From positions 1,144,354 to 1,208,353 of the forward strand of contig CM071569.1 in assembly GCA_036426205.1 (NCBI GenBank): 64,000 nt of DNA, read 5' to 3'. This DNA is from Ascaphus truei (lineage: Eukaryota > Chordata > Amphibia > Anura > Ascaphidae). Within the stretch, counting starts at the first letter, position 1, and every line of letters starts with the position of its first letter. Below, one piece after another: positions 1-10,925 of this stretch. The notes beneath the pieces were generated by a model. It was not told the origin of the DNA. It ran no database searches and saw nothing but the letters and a program-made list of their open reading frames with translations. The translations under genes were made by a program, and so were the position numbers.

Positions 1-582
1 ACTCGCCCCCAACCCAGTCTGAGTCTGACGGAGCTGTTGTAGACTGTTGGGAAGCGTGTGCGCTGGCCGTGCTTAGCACTGCTTCCCAATGCAGCACACC
101 GAGGCTTCAGAATAACCGGGCACTGTGAGAAGATGTAACCGGGACGCCTAGCGCAGCGAGAAAAGTTGGTGACAAGAGCGCAGTGTTCTCATCTGCCCCT
201 TTCCCACCCGTGGGGGTGGAGGACGGAGAGTGCGTTCTGACTCATTCCTACGCCGTACTGCAAGTGGGAGTCACAGCGCAGGCACAAAGTGAGATAGCTT
301 GCAGGCAGAGAGCAGATTCTCCTGCACACACACGGGCTTCCTCACACTTCCACAGCTCAGATAAAACAGCAGCATTGCCAGCACGTCAAAGGACCGCAGA
401 AGGGATTCTAACATACGTGTAGGAGGCTTACAGACGCCCGGAGGTGCAGCTCACCTTACCTAGATACAGTATATTGGAGTGTAAAGGGAAAGCAGGCATA
501 GCTATCATTTATTTATCGATTGCTTCACTATTTAACATGCGCTTAATAGCATTTTGCATTTAAGGCAGACATTGTGCAACAT
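1..582. other. Unassigned sequence, no gene seen
   Basis: Mixed-composition sequence, moderately GC-rich at first and AT-rich after about 480. The one open frame at 183-422 has no recognisable domain or splice context. I see no repeat family here. Confidence 0.4.
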
Positions 583-817
583 GCAATAAATATTATCACA
601 TTATTATACAATAAATATTATCACATTATTATTCAATAAATATTATCACATTATACAATAAATATTATCACATTATACAATAAATATTATCACATTATTA
701 TACAATAAATATCACATTATACAATAAATATTTAATCACAGTATTCAATAAATATTATCACATGATACAATAAATATTATCACATTATACAATAAATATT
801 ATCACATATTATACAAA
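583..817. repeat. AT-rich minisatellite, about 22 bp unit
   Basis: Tandem copies of a unit close to acaataaatattatcacatt, with units of about 19 to 25 bases because of small indels (for example extra 'att' steps). About eleven units are visible. The array ends at 'attatacaaaag'. Confidence 0.9.
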
Positions 818-1239
818 AGATTTGCTGCAGGTTGTGATACGTTTTAATGGACCAACTCGAGACTTCTTCAGAGATAAAACTGTCGTGTATAATGCTTCTT
901 TTCAACAGCAGGTCCAAGAAGCAGGGAGCTGTCAGTTTCCAAGCTGCGTACAGTATGACTTTATCTAAGAATAGGTCTCATATTTGCCCACAAGGTATCA
1001 CAGCCTACAATGAATCCACACGTGTCCAGGATCAATATGGTTACTAAAAACTTGAGCCTACTAGATAGGAAATACACACTATCTTGGAAGGGGCTGGACA
1101 AGAAATGATATCTGCAGTAACCATGGAAGGAATGTTGCAGCAATTCCAATGTTGCAGAGACTATGATTACGGAGCCATTCCTCCTACTATTTGGGTTTTT
1201 TTTAGCTCCAATTTTCATTAGGGGGTGGATATGGGGGGG
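818..1239. other. Unassigned sequence, no gene seen
   Basis: No domain, splice signal or repeat family recognised. The antisense open frame across 961-1398 has no family resemblance. A run of 14 G lies near 1231-1246. Confidence 0.35.
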
Positions 1240-1440
1240 GGGGGGGTCCCTGAGCCAAATGCCACTATTTTCAGCTTCCGGGGCCCCCCAGTTCCCCAGA
1301 CACTTAACAGTGAAGTTACAGGGGAGACAAAATGGCTGCCAAATCTCGGAAAAGGAAGCCGCAACATCCTGAGTTATGGCTTCCCATTGGATGGCCATTT
1401 AAATGCACCTTAACTCCCAGGAAGTCATTGCCTTTATTTT
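1240..1440. repeat. Fragment of an interspersed DNA-transposon-like repeat
   Basis: Contains 'ttttcagcttccggggcccccc' style edges and an internal 'aatggctgccaaatct' followed by 'ggaagccgcaac'. The internal part recurs in reverse at 5165-5235. The edges resemble the GC-rich MITE-like family at 8915, 47655 and 58675. Ends are not clear. Confidence 0.45.
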
Positions 1441-1887
1441 GTACACAATCCTCGTGTGGTACAGTATCGGAAGCCTTTCCCAAATCTAAGTAACCAGATA
1501 TTTCATCTTAGAGAATGTACACTGAAAATACACTAAGCCGCTTAATAGTCATAGCGGTGGGTACCCATTGACAAGCTCTATACCTGCACTGCAGGCACCT
1601 CTAGCAAAGCAAGGGGTTACCCCCAGAACACCGCTGGCACTGCTGAGGGGAAGGACTCCAGTGTCGTGTAACTCCTTCCCTGTTACTACATACTACAGGA
1701 CGCCACAGAAAATCAGCAACATTTACATTAATCCACTGTAAATTAGTTACAGAGATACTCAGAATCCACAGTTCAGCGTTAGTTGAACAGCCTTTGCCAA
1801 CAAAGTATCACAAACAGATCTGTTGCTGCATTCTCAACAGCAGACTGTCAATTACTGTGAAAGCTGGGCAATAATAATAATAATACA
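1441..1887. other. Unassigned sequence, no gene seen
   Basis: Ordinary composition. No coding, RNA or repeat signal recognised. Confidence 0.35.
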
Positions 1888-2012
1888 ATGTTACGTATCA
1901 GCTGCAGCATTTCTGTCTGCAGCAGTCAGGAGGCGGCCATTTAGACAGGCACGCAAGCAGGATATTGATCGATCACAGGAGAGGAATCGATCGGCAGCTC
2001 AGGTAATTATCT
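1888..2012. repeat. Fragment related to the GATCGATC repeat family
   Basis: Holds 'gatcgatcacaggagagg' followed by 'atcgatcggcagctcaggta'. These match in reverse the GATCGATCAGCAAAG and 'agctgccgat' parts of the copies at 8418, 38878 and 46449, and resemble the relative at 24040-24080. Likely a partial old transposon copy. Confidence 0.55.
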
Positions 2013-2236
2013 CTCGTTAAAGCTTCTCACATGCTGAATTTAGTCAAACAAAGAAACAAAACAAGGGTGAAACCAGGACTGCTGCTATCGCTGGAAGAGA
2101 AGTGCAACCCACTGACATGACATCGAGGGGTTAAGCAGTGCTCTCGTAGAACTATATCCATTGTGTTACAGTCTCCTGTATAGACTCTCACTCCCATGTC
2201 CCTGCACTGTGCTGAGGTTACATGGATTCTTACATG

Positions 2237-2329
2237 GACACACACACACACACACGCACACACGCACACACGCACACACGCACACACGCACACACGCACA
2301 CACGCACACACGCACACACACACGCACAC
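2237..2329. repeat. (CA)n microsatellite with ACACACGC units
   Basis: A pure CA run passes into regular 8-base acacacgc units and back to CA. This generates meaningless open frames on both strands. Confidence 0.97.
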
Positions 2330-2394
2330 TAGGTAGGGGGGGCGCACGATTATGTAGGGGGGGCGCAAGCAGCTTGCAGGGAAACCTGGGGGCG

Positions 2395-3300
2395 GCCAGA
2401 GCTGTGCACGGGCGCTCCGTGCTGCTGCTTCTATGTCTGTGTCTTGCAGAGGGGGCGGGGCCAGAAGATCCGTGCTGCTGCTTCTATGTCTGTGTCTTGC
2501 AGAGGGGGCGGGGCCTGCAGAGGGGGCGGGTGCGGGCCAGAAGCTTCCGTGCTGGCCTGATTCTATGTATGGTCTTGGCAGAGGTGGCGGTTCGCCAGAA
2601 GAATCCGGGCTGGCTGCTTCTATTCGTGTGTCTTGCAGAGGGGGGGGCCAGAAGATCCGTGCTGCTGCTTCTATGTTTGTCTTGCAAGGGGCGGGCCTTC
2701 AGAGGGGGCGGGGCCAGAAGCTCCGTCTGCTTCTTCTATTTCTGGACCTTCAGAGGGGGCGGGGCCAGAAGCTCCGTGCGCTCTGCTTCTATGTCTGTGT
2801 CTTGCAGTGGGGGCGGGGCCAGAAGATCCGTGCTGCTGCTTCTAGTGTCTGTGTCTTTCAGAGGGGGCGGGTCGCAGAGGGGGCGGGCCAGAAAATCCGT
2901 GCTCTGTGCTTCTATGTCTGTGACTTGCGAGGGGGCGGGGCCAAGCTCCGTGCTGTCTGCTTCTATGTCTGGTGTTGCGGGGGCGGCCAGAAGATCCGTG
3001 CTGCTGCTTCTAGTCTTGACTTGCAGAGGGGCGGGGCCAGAAGTCCGTGCTGCTGCTCTATGTCTGTGTCTTGGCAGTAGGGGGCGGGGCCTGAAGATCC
3101 GTGCTGCTGCTGTCTATGTCGGTTTCTTTCGCAGGGGGCGGGCCTGCAGAGGGGGCGGGACCAGAATAATCCTTGCTGCTGCTTCTATGTCTGTGTCTTG
3201 CAGGGGGCGGGGCCTGCAGAGGGGGCGACCAGAAGATCCGTGCTGCTTGCTTCTATTCTGTGTCTTGCAGAGGGGGCGGTCCTGCATAGGGGGGGGGGGC
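2395..3300. repeat. GC-box minisatellite, about 50-60 bp unit, very irregular
   Basis: Roughly 15 or more imperfect units. Each has 'gatccgtgctgctgcttcta', then 'tgtctgtgtcttgcag', then 'agggggcggggcc'. Units differ by frequent one- or two-base deletions and by duplication of the GC-rich part. The unit holds a GC box (GGGGCGGGGC) and a pyrimidine tract ending in CAG. The 443-residue open frame through it is a product of the repeat and not a protein family I know. Confidence 0.92.
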
Positions 3301-3419
3301 TCTCTCTGCACACAGACAAGCCCCTCTCTCTTCCTGTCTGCTTCCCGTTTTCAGCATCATGGGGGTTGGGGGATCGGCCGCATGTCGCCCCCCCCAGTGA
3401 AATTGTGGAATGGACTGAT

Positions 3420-3880
3420 AAGTGTGTGTTGTTGTTGGTGGTGGTGGGAGGGGAGTGATTGTAGTGTGTGTGTGGGGGGTGGGGGGGATTGAGTGGTGTT
3501 GTGTGTTGTGTGTGTGTGTGTGTGTGGGTGGGAATGTGTGTGGTGGGTGGATTGTGTGTGGGTGGGATTGGTGTGTGTGTGTGTGGGGGGGATTTTTGAT
3601 TGTGTGTGGGGGGGGGGGATTGTGTGGTGGGTGATTTGTGTGTGGGGGGGGGGATGCTGTGTGATTGGGTTGTATGGTCCTGGCTGGCTTGTGTGTTGCG
3701 GGCTCCGTCCCCCCTCCCTGCCTTGCCCCCCCCGGCTGCTCCTTTTGCCCCCCCCCCTGCTTGCGCCCCTTGCCCCCCCCTGCCTGCCCTTGCCCTCTTG
3801 CCCCCCCCCTCCTGCCCTTCCCCCCCTCCTCCTTGCCCCCCCCCCTTCCACTCACCTCATGCCCCCGGCCCTCCACGGCC
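3420..3880. repeat. G/T-rich then C-rich low-complexity tract
   Basis: About 240 bases are almost only G and T on the plus strand (GTGTGTGGGGGG type). From 3703 this switches to about 160 bases of CCCCCC(T/G) runs. Many G4 runs occur on the plus strand, then on the minus strand. No coding meaning. Confidence 0.9.
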
Positions 3881-3989
3881 CTGGCAACCCGGGTATATCA
3901 GCTATGTAACTTTATATAAACTGGACATGAAACCACTAAACAGGTCTAATAATATAATATAGGGTTGTTCCATTTACAAATGGACAGGA

Positions 3990-4250
3990 AGCAAAAGGTG
4001 ACACGTGTGTGCTGATTGCATTTATTCCCAGAATCTGGCTGGCAGTGAAAACTGTGGTCCTATTCAGAAAGCCTCGACTAAGCCCTATCGAGCCCTTATC
4101 GATCCAAAATGGCTTCTGTATTCATCAGATAGCCTCGATAAGTGCTCGATAAGCCCTGTATCGACGCAAAATGTTTCGTCCTACTCCGTCCGAAATTCGC
4201 GACTGAGCAATGCGATCATTAGACGATCAGGGCCCTATTTATCGCCTTTT
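3990..4250. repeat. Fragments of two interspersed repeats
   Basis: At 3996 'gcaaaaggtgacacgtgtgt' is the reverse of 51290-51325. At 4058-4240 an inverted-repeat-like segment begins 'ggtcctattcagaaagcctcg' and ends in 'gggccctattt', echoing the edge of the MITE at 58332. Both are partial. Confidence 0.5.
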
Positions 4251-4282
4251 CTTTGGAGGTTGATAAACAAACTTCCCGCTAT

Positions 4283-4612
4283 CATACACATACACACCCA
4301 GAGAGGTAATACCGGTATACACATACACGCCCAGAGAGGTAATACCGGAATACACATACACACCCAGAGAGTTAACACCGGTATGCACATACACGCCCAG
4401 AGAGGTAATACCGGTATACACATACACACCCAGAGAGGTAATACCGGTATACACATACACGCCCAGAGAGGTAATACCGGAATACACATACACACCCAGA
4501 GAGTTAATACCGGTATACACATACACGCCCAGTATTACCACTAATTCTTTACTGGACAGAGTGTCCAAATACAGGACAGTCCGGTCCAATACTGGACACC
4601 TGGCGACCCTAC
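4283..4612 (-). mobile_element. Interspersed element with internal 33-bp minisatellite
   Basis: Eight 33-bp units of acacatacacgcccagagag plus gtaataccggtat, with the tenth-base neighbour alternating between A and G so that pairs form a 66-bp unit. After the array comes 'aggacagtccggtccaata' and 'ctggacacctggcgaccc'. The same end is found in reverse at 9743-9860, where only one internal unit is present. Thus the array is an expansion inside a dispersed element and not a free satellite. The three open frames here are an effect of a 33-base unit. Confidence 0.85.
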
Positions 4613-4984
4613 GTCATTACTGCAGATTATGATTTGTCCGTTTTGACTCGGATTTCACTTGCACAGGTTCCTAAACGTTGATGCTACGTGTGCCTGCCAC
4701 TTCCTGCCTGAATACTAACAACGTGAACACTGTTAGCAAATAATAGCAGGGAGAAGAAACACACATCTATATTCTAAAATCCGCAACGAACGGCAATTTC
4801 ATGTGCATTATATAAGCAGCGTTTATGCATGTGGGCGTTTGTCTTTTTAATCAACACTTAGCATGATTGGTATATTCTAAAAGTAGCGTTGTATGCTAAA
4901 AGCATTTATTAACTAAAAAAATACCTTGAGTGGACCAATTTTATAGAAGTTTTGCAAAAAGCATCTAAAGGAACCCATTCCTAA
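4613..4984. other. Unassigned AT-rich sequence
   Basis: No gene, RNA or repeat recognised. Confidence 0.35.
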
Positions 4985-5235
4985 TCTTTAATGGCAAATA
5001 TTGTTTTTCAAGGGGTAGAAAAGTTAGGTCCAGTATGAATATTAAACTTAAAGCCCCAATCCAACCTAAATAAACTCCCTTTTCCCCACACGGTGGAGGG
5101 TGGGGTGTTCGCCGGAGCTGAACTGCGCTATTGTCTGTCTCCCAGTTACCAGTATAACTGCCTGGTTTTAAAGGGGATTTAAGTGACTGTCCAATAGGAA
5201 GCCGCAACCGATGATGAGATTTGGCAGCCATTTTT
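4985..5235. repeat. Probable old DNA-transposon fragment
   Basis: The end 'ccaataggaagccgcaaccg' plus 'atttggcagcca' matches in reverse 1325-1390, and the 'ccaataggaagcc' block also occurs in the family at 9030-9080. Ends not defined. Confidence 0.4.
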
Positions 5236-6160
5236 TTCCCCCCTAGAGAGATGGATACCAGGTAATTTTACCAGTAAATATCTCAGGGACAAGGTCCATA
5301 GATTTGGAAATAGCTCCCAATAGCTTACCCGAATCCTCCCTCCCCACCCCCCCTCGTTTCCGTACTATAAAAACAAGTCGGGGAGACGGCTGCTTTAAGT
5401 AAATTTGCGCTTCGCATATAAAAGATTCCCTCTGCGCCCGTGTTTGTGTGCTGAACGAGGCATACCCCTCCCCCCCCCCGCATCACAGACTTCCTTCCCT
5501 GTCTCTCGCGTGGTGCCCGGACCCTGAGAAAGTACGCCCGCTGACACTGATATAATCACAGGAGTGCCGTGAAATGCCACGCGTGGAGAATAAACTGTAT
5601 ATTCAATGTCAAAGCAATCAAACAGTGACACTTTCACCTTCCGGAAAAATGACGTCTGATTTGAAGCAGCCAATTATTTTCTTTAAAGAAATGACTTTTC
5701 CGTTAAGTGGCTCTCTCTGCTCCTTTAGTTTGCCCTTGTTAGCAGAGGTGGATTTACCTTTTTGCCGCCCTGTACGCTCGGCGGTGGCCTTCCCCAGCGC
5801 CACGACATCACGGCGGTATGTGACGTCGGGTCGCTATGACAACTTGATGCTGCAGGAGGGGTGCTGCACCAGAGAAGGCAAGACCCCCTCTCAGCACACA
5901 CAAAAATTGCCTGCCCCAAAAATTGGCTCCCAAGGCTGTAGCCTAGCCTGCCTCGCTCTGAGAAAAGTCAGCGCATGCGTGAAACGTATGTACATTGCAG
6001 TGAAAAAGTGACAAGCAGAAATCTGTCCAATCACCCGAAGGAGCTGGTGGTGGGTGTCATACCTGCAGGACCCCGCCCACTCTCCTAAGACCAATTTGAC
6101 GTGGCGGGACACGGATAAGAATTCATGGGACTAAGATCTTCTCCAACAAGGGGAAAATAA
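5236..6160. other. Unassigned sequence, no gene seen
   Basis: No coding exon found. A GC-rich part at about 5745-5960 starts near 'agaggtggatttacc', the style of a hAT transposon edge, but no matching second end was seen. Confidence 0.35.
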
Positions 6161-6162
6161 TA

Positions 6163-6702
6163 GAGAGGGGCGAAACCGCCCAAATCCGTTTCCTGGATTT
6201 TCTCGCGTTTTCGCCCCCAAATCCGTTCTGTGGTGTAAAATCCGCGGACGGATATGGGCGTTTTTAATCCGCGCGGATTCATCAATATCCGCCATTGGAT
6301 ACGACCCGCGGGTGGATTTGTAGAATCCGATCCGCTGATTCAGCAACTCATTGGCGGATTCTTAGGCCGCGCTTATAGTCCTTGCTACGGCGACGCTGAC
6401 GTCACGCTGCGGTCGCTGAAAATAACAAATGTAATCGACTTCCAGCGAACGCGACGAAGCCGTCGCTCCGTCACGTCGCTCCTACTGTAAGCGCTCGTGA
6501 TGGATTCAATACATTTGTTTTGACGCAACGTCGCGTCGCTGTCGCCGGGACTATAAACACAGCCTTAGAAGCATTGCTGAATCCGCGGACGTATTGGTGA
6601 TAATTACAACATTTAAATAAAGCGAATCGCCCCCTTATTTGAGATTGATCCGCAGCCCAAAGGAACCGGGCGATCCGCAGCGGACCCACATCCGCCCCTC
6701 TC
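6163..6702. mobile_element. TA-flanked MITE carrying a nested MITE
   Basis: The left end is GAGAGGGGCG and the right end CGCCCCTCTC. Each is flanked by TA (6161-6162 and 6703-6704), as expected of a Tc1/mariner-type TA target. The interior is rich in 'atccgc/gcggat' repeated in both directions. It is interrupted by the MITE at 6365-6564. The superfamily is inferred from the TA flanks only. Confidence 0.7.
6365..6564. mobile_element. PIF/Harbinger-like MITE, 200 bp, nested
   Basis: Terminal inverted repeats GGCCGCGCTTATAGTCC and, in reverse, GGCTGTGTTTATAGTCC are flanked on both sides by TTA (6362-6364, 6565-6567). A 3-bp TWA target duplication is the mark of PIF/Harbinger elements. The core is rich in CGTCGC and GCGACG. 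It inserted into the element at 6163-6702. A sister copy lies at 57774-58066. Confidence 0.8.
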
Positions 6703-6704
6703 TA

Positions 6705-7555
6705 GAACAGAACCCCACAGTACGTGGAAGAGACGCATTAAAGCCTAACGCCCAGGGCGCGTGTGCAGCGGACCCCAGCGGGAGCTCAGCCTAACGCAGG
6801 CCGTGTGGCTCTCTCCGCTGAAGCAGGAAGGAAGCATCGGCTGGTACAGAATCTCAGCCTCGTGGGATTTATTATCACTGTTATTATTACACCGGAAGCG
6901 CCAGTTTGATGAATACGTCTCCCTGGCGCGCGCAGCCTGATATTCACACGCGGTCACTGGCAGGGCAGCTGGCGGAGAAGCTTGGCAGTAGAAATGCTGT
7001 GTTTGAAGTGGGTGATCCCAGTTTGAATGCCAGTTATCTCTTTTTTTCTGACCATGGACAAGTCATTTTTATCATCAAAAATGTGACTGTATCAGGGAAT
7101 AATTATGCCCACAAAGCTTACTGCAGAACCCTGCACACTGCCAAGGCCACATTACCCAGTATTATTATTATGGTATAAGTGACCCAAACAGGGATTGGAA
7201 CCGCAAGCTGATTTATTAAATGCTAACTCTTTAGTCGCTGTGCATCACACAACACACAGTATGCAGAGTATATACCGTATATCCTCTCACTTCAAACAGT
7301 GTCCCCTGTTAGTGTATTAATATGCTGTATGATGGGTCCCGGGTCACCATCAGAAATTGTTGGGTCCAGGACTAATGTAAGGAGAAGCCCACTCCCCCCT
7401 CTTAGTCCCACTCCCCCCTCCCCTTCCCCCTCATTGCCCCATCCCACCCCCTTCCCCCATCATTGTCCCACTCCCCCCCACTCATTGTCCCACCAAACAT
7501 GTTAGAAACAAATCCCCCCTGATTTCTATGCTGCAACAATTAATGAGACCTCTAG
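6705..7555. other. Unassigned sequence with a C-rich stretch
   Basis: No gene seen. At 7385-7500 there is a cytosine-rich, loosely repeated 'cactcccccctc'/'cattgtccca' stretch. Confidence 0.4.
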
Positions 7556-7874
7556 TGGGGATACCTCAGGGTGCTGGGGGTGTGGGGATACGTCAGGGTG
7601 CTGGGGGAGTGGGGATACCTCAGGGTGCTGGGGGAGTGGGGATACCTTAGGCTGCTGGGGGAGTGGGGATATCTCAGGGTTCTGGGGGAGTGGGGATAGT
7701 GGGGATACCTCAGGGTGCTGGGGGAGTGGGGATACCTCAGGGTGCTGGGGGAGTGGGGATACCTCAGGGTGTTGGGGGAGTGGGGATACCTCAGGGTGCT
7801 GGGGGAGTGGGGATACCTCAGGGTGCTGGGGAGTGGGGATACCTCAGGGAGCTGGGGGAGTGGGGATACCTCGT
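7556..7874. repeat. 27-bp minisatellite
   Basis: About twelve copies of ggggatacctcagggtgctg plus ggggagt, mostly exact. 27 is divisible by three, so two frames stay open (GIPQGAGGV and LGEWGYLRV); these are not genes. Confidence 0.95.
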
Positions 7875-7953
7875 GCTGCCAGCGGCTGCACGAACACTCG
7901 CTACATTTCTATAGATGTCTCATGTGCTACAGTTACAGTCTGTTTCACCAGGG

Positions 7954-8233
7954 CAGGGGCGCGCAAACATTTCTCCCTCCCCCCCTGCTCGGCTCCGGCG
8001 TCAAATGATGCTGCGGGGTCATGTGACATCACGTGACCTCACTGCGTCATTTGACGCCGGGTTACAATGGTGACGCGCCGTCGAAGACATCACCATGCCA
8101 TCGGAATCAAGGTAGGATAAGTCACAGAGGCCTCGCGCGGCCCCCCGGAAATTAATTTAAATGCCTTGGGGGAGAGCACGGGACCTCTGTAACTCTCCCC
8201 CCCCCCCCCCTGGAAAATCATGCGCCCCCCTGT
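7954..8233. mobile_element. GC-rich short transposon, CAGGGGYGCGCAAA family
   Basis: The left edge is 'caggggcgcgcaaac', with a reversed edge near 'tgcgcccccctgt'. The interior has 'gcgtcaaatgatgc', 'ttgacgccg' and 'ttaaatgccttgggggagag'. The same parts recur at 19466-19848, 37106-37380 and 48311-48910. The CAGGGG..CCCCTG edge is hAT-like; no 8-bp target duplication could be fixed by eye. Confidence 0.7.
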
Positions 8234-8417
8234 ACTAGGGAACAGATTTATTTCCTTCTCAAATCCTGTGTGTCCTGTTTTCTATAATCTCTTATAATTA
8301 AACCATCAAGCCCTGAAACATGCATTCATGGACGAAATAAATTAAAAACAAAATAGCAGTAATTTCTTCACAGCATTACAGAGGCCTCCAGCGGCACTGT
8401 ACAAAAAATAATGTTTT

Positions 8418-8905
8418 AATATACGCAGCCTTTGATTACCTTTATTGAAAACAAATGACCTGAGCTGCCGATTAATTGATTCTCCCGTGATCGATCAGCA
8501 AAGATCCAGCTTCCCAGGGTTCACTAAATGGCCGCCTTTCAGTTTCAATCAATCCTTCAGTCAGTGTAACAACAGCTACAATGTATTCTTATATTACTTA
8601 GGTAACGTTCTCTATTGTTACAGTTTGCAGCTCAAACCGCTGGGAACATTGGCAACAAATGATCCCAAACAGCAAAGTGTTACAAAGGTCTTGCACTGCC
8701 GGGGAGGTGGCTAAAGCCTGCTACAGAAATCAAAGGATGCGCAGTATATAAAAACTCAATAAAAATGTCATTACAAGTTAAAAAAAATGTTTTAAATGTA
8801 GTAAGTGTCTAATTCTGCAGAACTGACTTATTCCAGCACACATGTAGGATATTGAATGGATTTATTCTTTAAAGGAGAAATTCACGCGTTGTTTTCTTTT
8901 CCACA
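8418..8905. mobile_element. GATCGATC-family interspersed repeat, copy 1
   Basis: About 490 bases running from 'aatatacgcagcctttgatt' to 'tgtaggatattgaatgg'. The parts 'gtgatcgatcagcaaag', 'cagggttcactaaatgg' and 'tttcaatcaatccttcag' recur in order in the copies at 38878 and 46449. Likely a non-autonomous DNA transposon. No coding capacity. Confidence 0.8.
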
Positions 8906-8914
8906 TATGTTTGA

Positions 8915-9295
8915 AGCAGGGGGGCTTCCGAGCTGAACCCCATTAATTTCAGCTTCGAGGCCCCCCTGCTTCCGAGATACTTACCTCCAAAGGAGTGTCT
9001 CGTCAACGTTTAAAGCTGCCGCGTCACGTGGGCCAATAGGAAGCCACACCTGATGACGTCGCGGCTTCCTATTGGCTCGAAGGGCGCAGGAGCTTGGAAA
9101 CACCGCCATTAAGTGATCCCTGCTACCTGAGTGTAACGGCTGCCGGCGACCCCTACGACGGAGGTACGTATCTCCGGAAGTGGGGGCGGAAGCTGAAATT
9201 CATGGGGCTCAGGGGTCCCCTGCTTAAATCCGATATTAAAAATAAAATAAAAATTTGCAAACAGAATGTCCCACTTGTATTGCCGCTTTAAGGAG
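8915..9295. mobile_element. GC-rich MITE, GAAGCAGGGG family, copy 1
   Basis: The left arm ('gaagcaggggggcttccgag', then 'ctgaaccccattaatttcag') is answered on the right by 'ctgaaattcatggggctc' and 'ggtcccctgctt', giving an inverted-repeat structure. The middle has 'ccaataggaagcc' and its reverse. Related copies lie at 47655 and 58675. Confidence 0.75.
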
Positions 9296-9742
9296 TGATA
9301 CTCAGTAACAATGCAGCATGGTGCTATGACCTTAGCGCTCAGCGCAGTTTGGAGGTGGTTACTAATTTAAGACAGCCACTGTTAATCAATTAGTGCAGGA
9401 CGGCATCTTTTCTCCGAGGCCTCCATTTGCATACTGATTTTCTGTAAATATCACTAATTTGGAGTCAGTCTCGCTGATTTCTTTATCCTCGTCAGTCTGA
9501 TAAACTGTAACCGGGTGTCAGTGAGAAGTCAGTACTCCCACATCAGGTTCTACAGTGTCCGCGAGCCGGCAGCCCGATCAAACCGGATGTGGGGGCCTCT
9601 TTATTCATATTCACATTACTGATTGCAGTATCCGCTATATGACATTATTCCGTAAAACTCACAACCGGCTGCTTTGCGATGCTGACGCCACGAGAATCAA
9701 TTTCATGTTGTACAGCATCTGTTTGCATCAGCGTAACGCCAC
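9296..9742. other. Unassigned sequence
   Basis: No gene, RNA or repeat recognised. Confidence 0.35.
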
Positions 9743-9860
9743 TAAGGTCGCCAGGTGCGCAGTATTGAACCGGACTGTCCTGTATTTGGATCCTGTCCTG
9801 TAAAATAATTAATAATACTGGACATGTGTGTGTATACTGGTATTACCTCTCTGTACATAG
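9743..9860 (+). mobile_element. End of the element with 33-bp unit, single-unit form
   Basis: Starts 'taaggtcgccaggtg', then 'gaaccggactgtcctgtatt', and holds a single 'gtgtatactggtattacctc' unit. It is the reverse partner of 4283-4612, where the same unit is expanded eightfold. Confidence 0.75.
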
Positions 9861-10026
9861 TGACCTGACCAGCTTGGGGGGGCCGCGGGATTTCCCCAAG
9901 CAGGGAGAGAGTAGGGCCGTTGGGGGCTGGGCAGCTTCCGCCATCCTGATTGCAACCAATCAGAAGGAGGTGGCATGAGCCTGGGGGTTGGGCCAAGGAG
10001 AGGAAGAAACAGCATGGAGTGGGGAG

Positions 10027-10028
<2 letters not shown>

Positions 10029-10081
<53 letters not shown>
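10029..10081. repeat. (GT)26 microsatellite
   Basis: Uninterrupted GT run. Confidence 0.98.
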
Positions 10082-10497
10082 TCGAGCGTGCCGCACCTTT
10101 CACCATTGTGTCCAGCATTTTTGGAGAAGCCGCCTGGCGCCCCTAAACACTAGCATCACTGAGCGTTTTCAGAAAGGAGTTACAGGGCGCAATACTGCGC
10201 TGGGATGAAGCCAGGGCCAACGAGAGGGTGGGAGAGGGGGGAGGGGAAAGAGTCCTAGGCCCGACGGGATGATTTCCCCCTCCACTGCCAGGTCCATGCT
10301 GCACCCCTCAGATGTACAGATGGGCTCTCCTACCCCCCCCCCCCCCGACAGCCTGGTGCCCTCGAGAAATATGCAGTCCTGAGCCCTGGGAGAGCGGGCC
10401 TGGATATAGTGAAGATTGCCTCTGTAATCAGTGCTGTTTTTCTCTGTCGTTGTCTCATTTAAAGCTGCGACACCACCCAGACGCGTCCATGAACTTA
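10082..10497. other. Unassigned sequence
   Basis: No gene seen. Short poly-C at about 10326-10342. Confidence 0.35.
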
Positions 10498-10700
10498 ACT
10501 TAGATCATAATAAAAATAAGAGCAATTTTATTTCATGTAGCGCTTTACTCCCAACGGGACTCAAAGCGCGTCACAATTACAGCGCAGCGCGCGGTACGCA
10601 GCACGCAGGAACGTTACAGACACAGTCCCCGCCCAGGGGAGCTTACAATCTATGTTTTTATTATTATCGTCGCTTATTTGTAAAGCGTCAACATGTTCGG
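10498..10700 (-). repeat. SINE/LINE tail-like fragment
   Basis: Holds 'tagcgctttact', 'ggggagcttacaatctatg' and 'ttattattatcg'. These match the 3' part of the SINE at 54722-54968 ('tagcgcttta', 'atggagcttaggatctatg'). No tRNA head seen, so probably a truncated copy. Confidence 0.5.
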
Positions 10701-10925
10701 TAGCGCAGTACACAGGGTTGCCATGCGGCGTGATGTTGCCATGACAACGAGACCACGCAGGGGCCGACGCCGGACAAGGTAAGATAGTTAAATATATAAA
10801 TAAATAACATTGAATTGGAGAAAGTCTCCAGGTCGGACTTCTACGGCAGGTGGGAACCATGGCGGTACAAAGGGGTACTGAGTGAGGAAGCCCAATGGAG
10901 CCTATATCAATAGCACTGTCGTGTT

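Noticed and set aside
183..422. 79-residue frame near the window start
   Set aside because: No domain, no splice signals, no conservation evidence available.
2161..3492. 443-residue open frame
   Set aside because: It crosses a CA microsatellite and the GC-box minisatellite; composition follows the repeat and no domain or splice signal is present.
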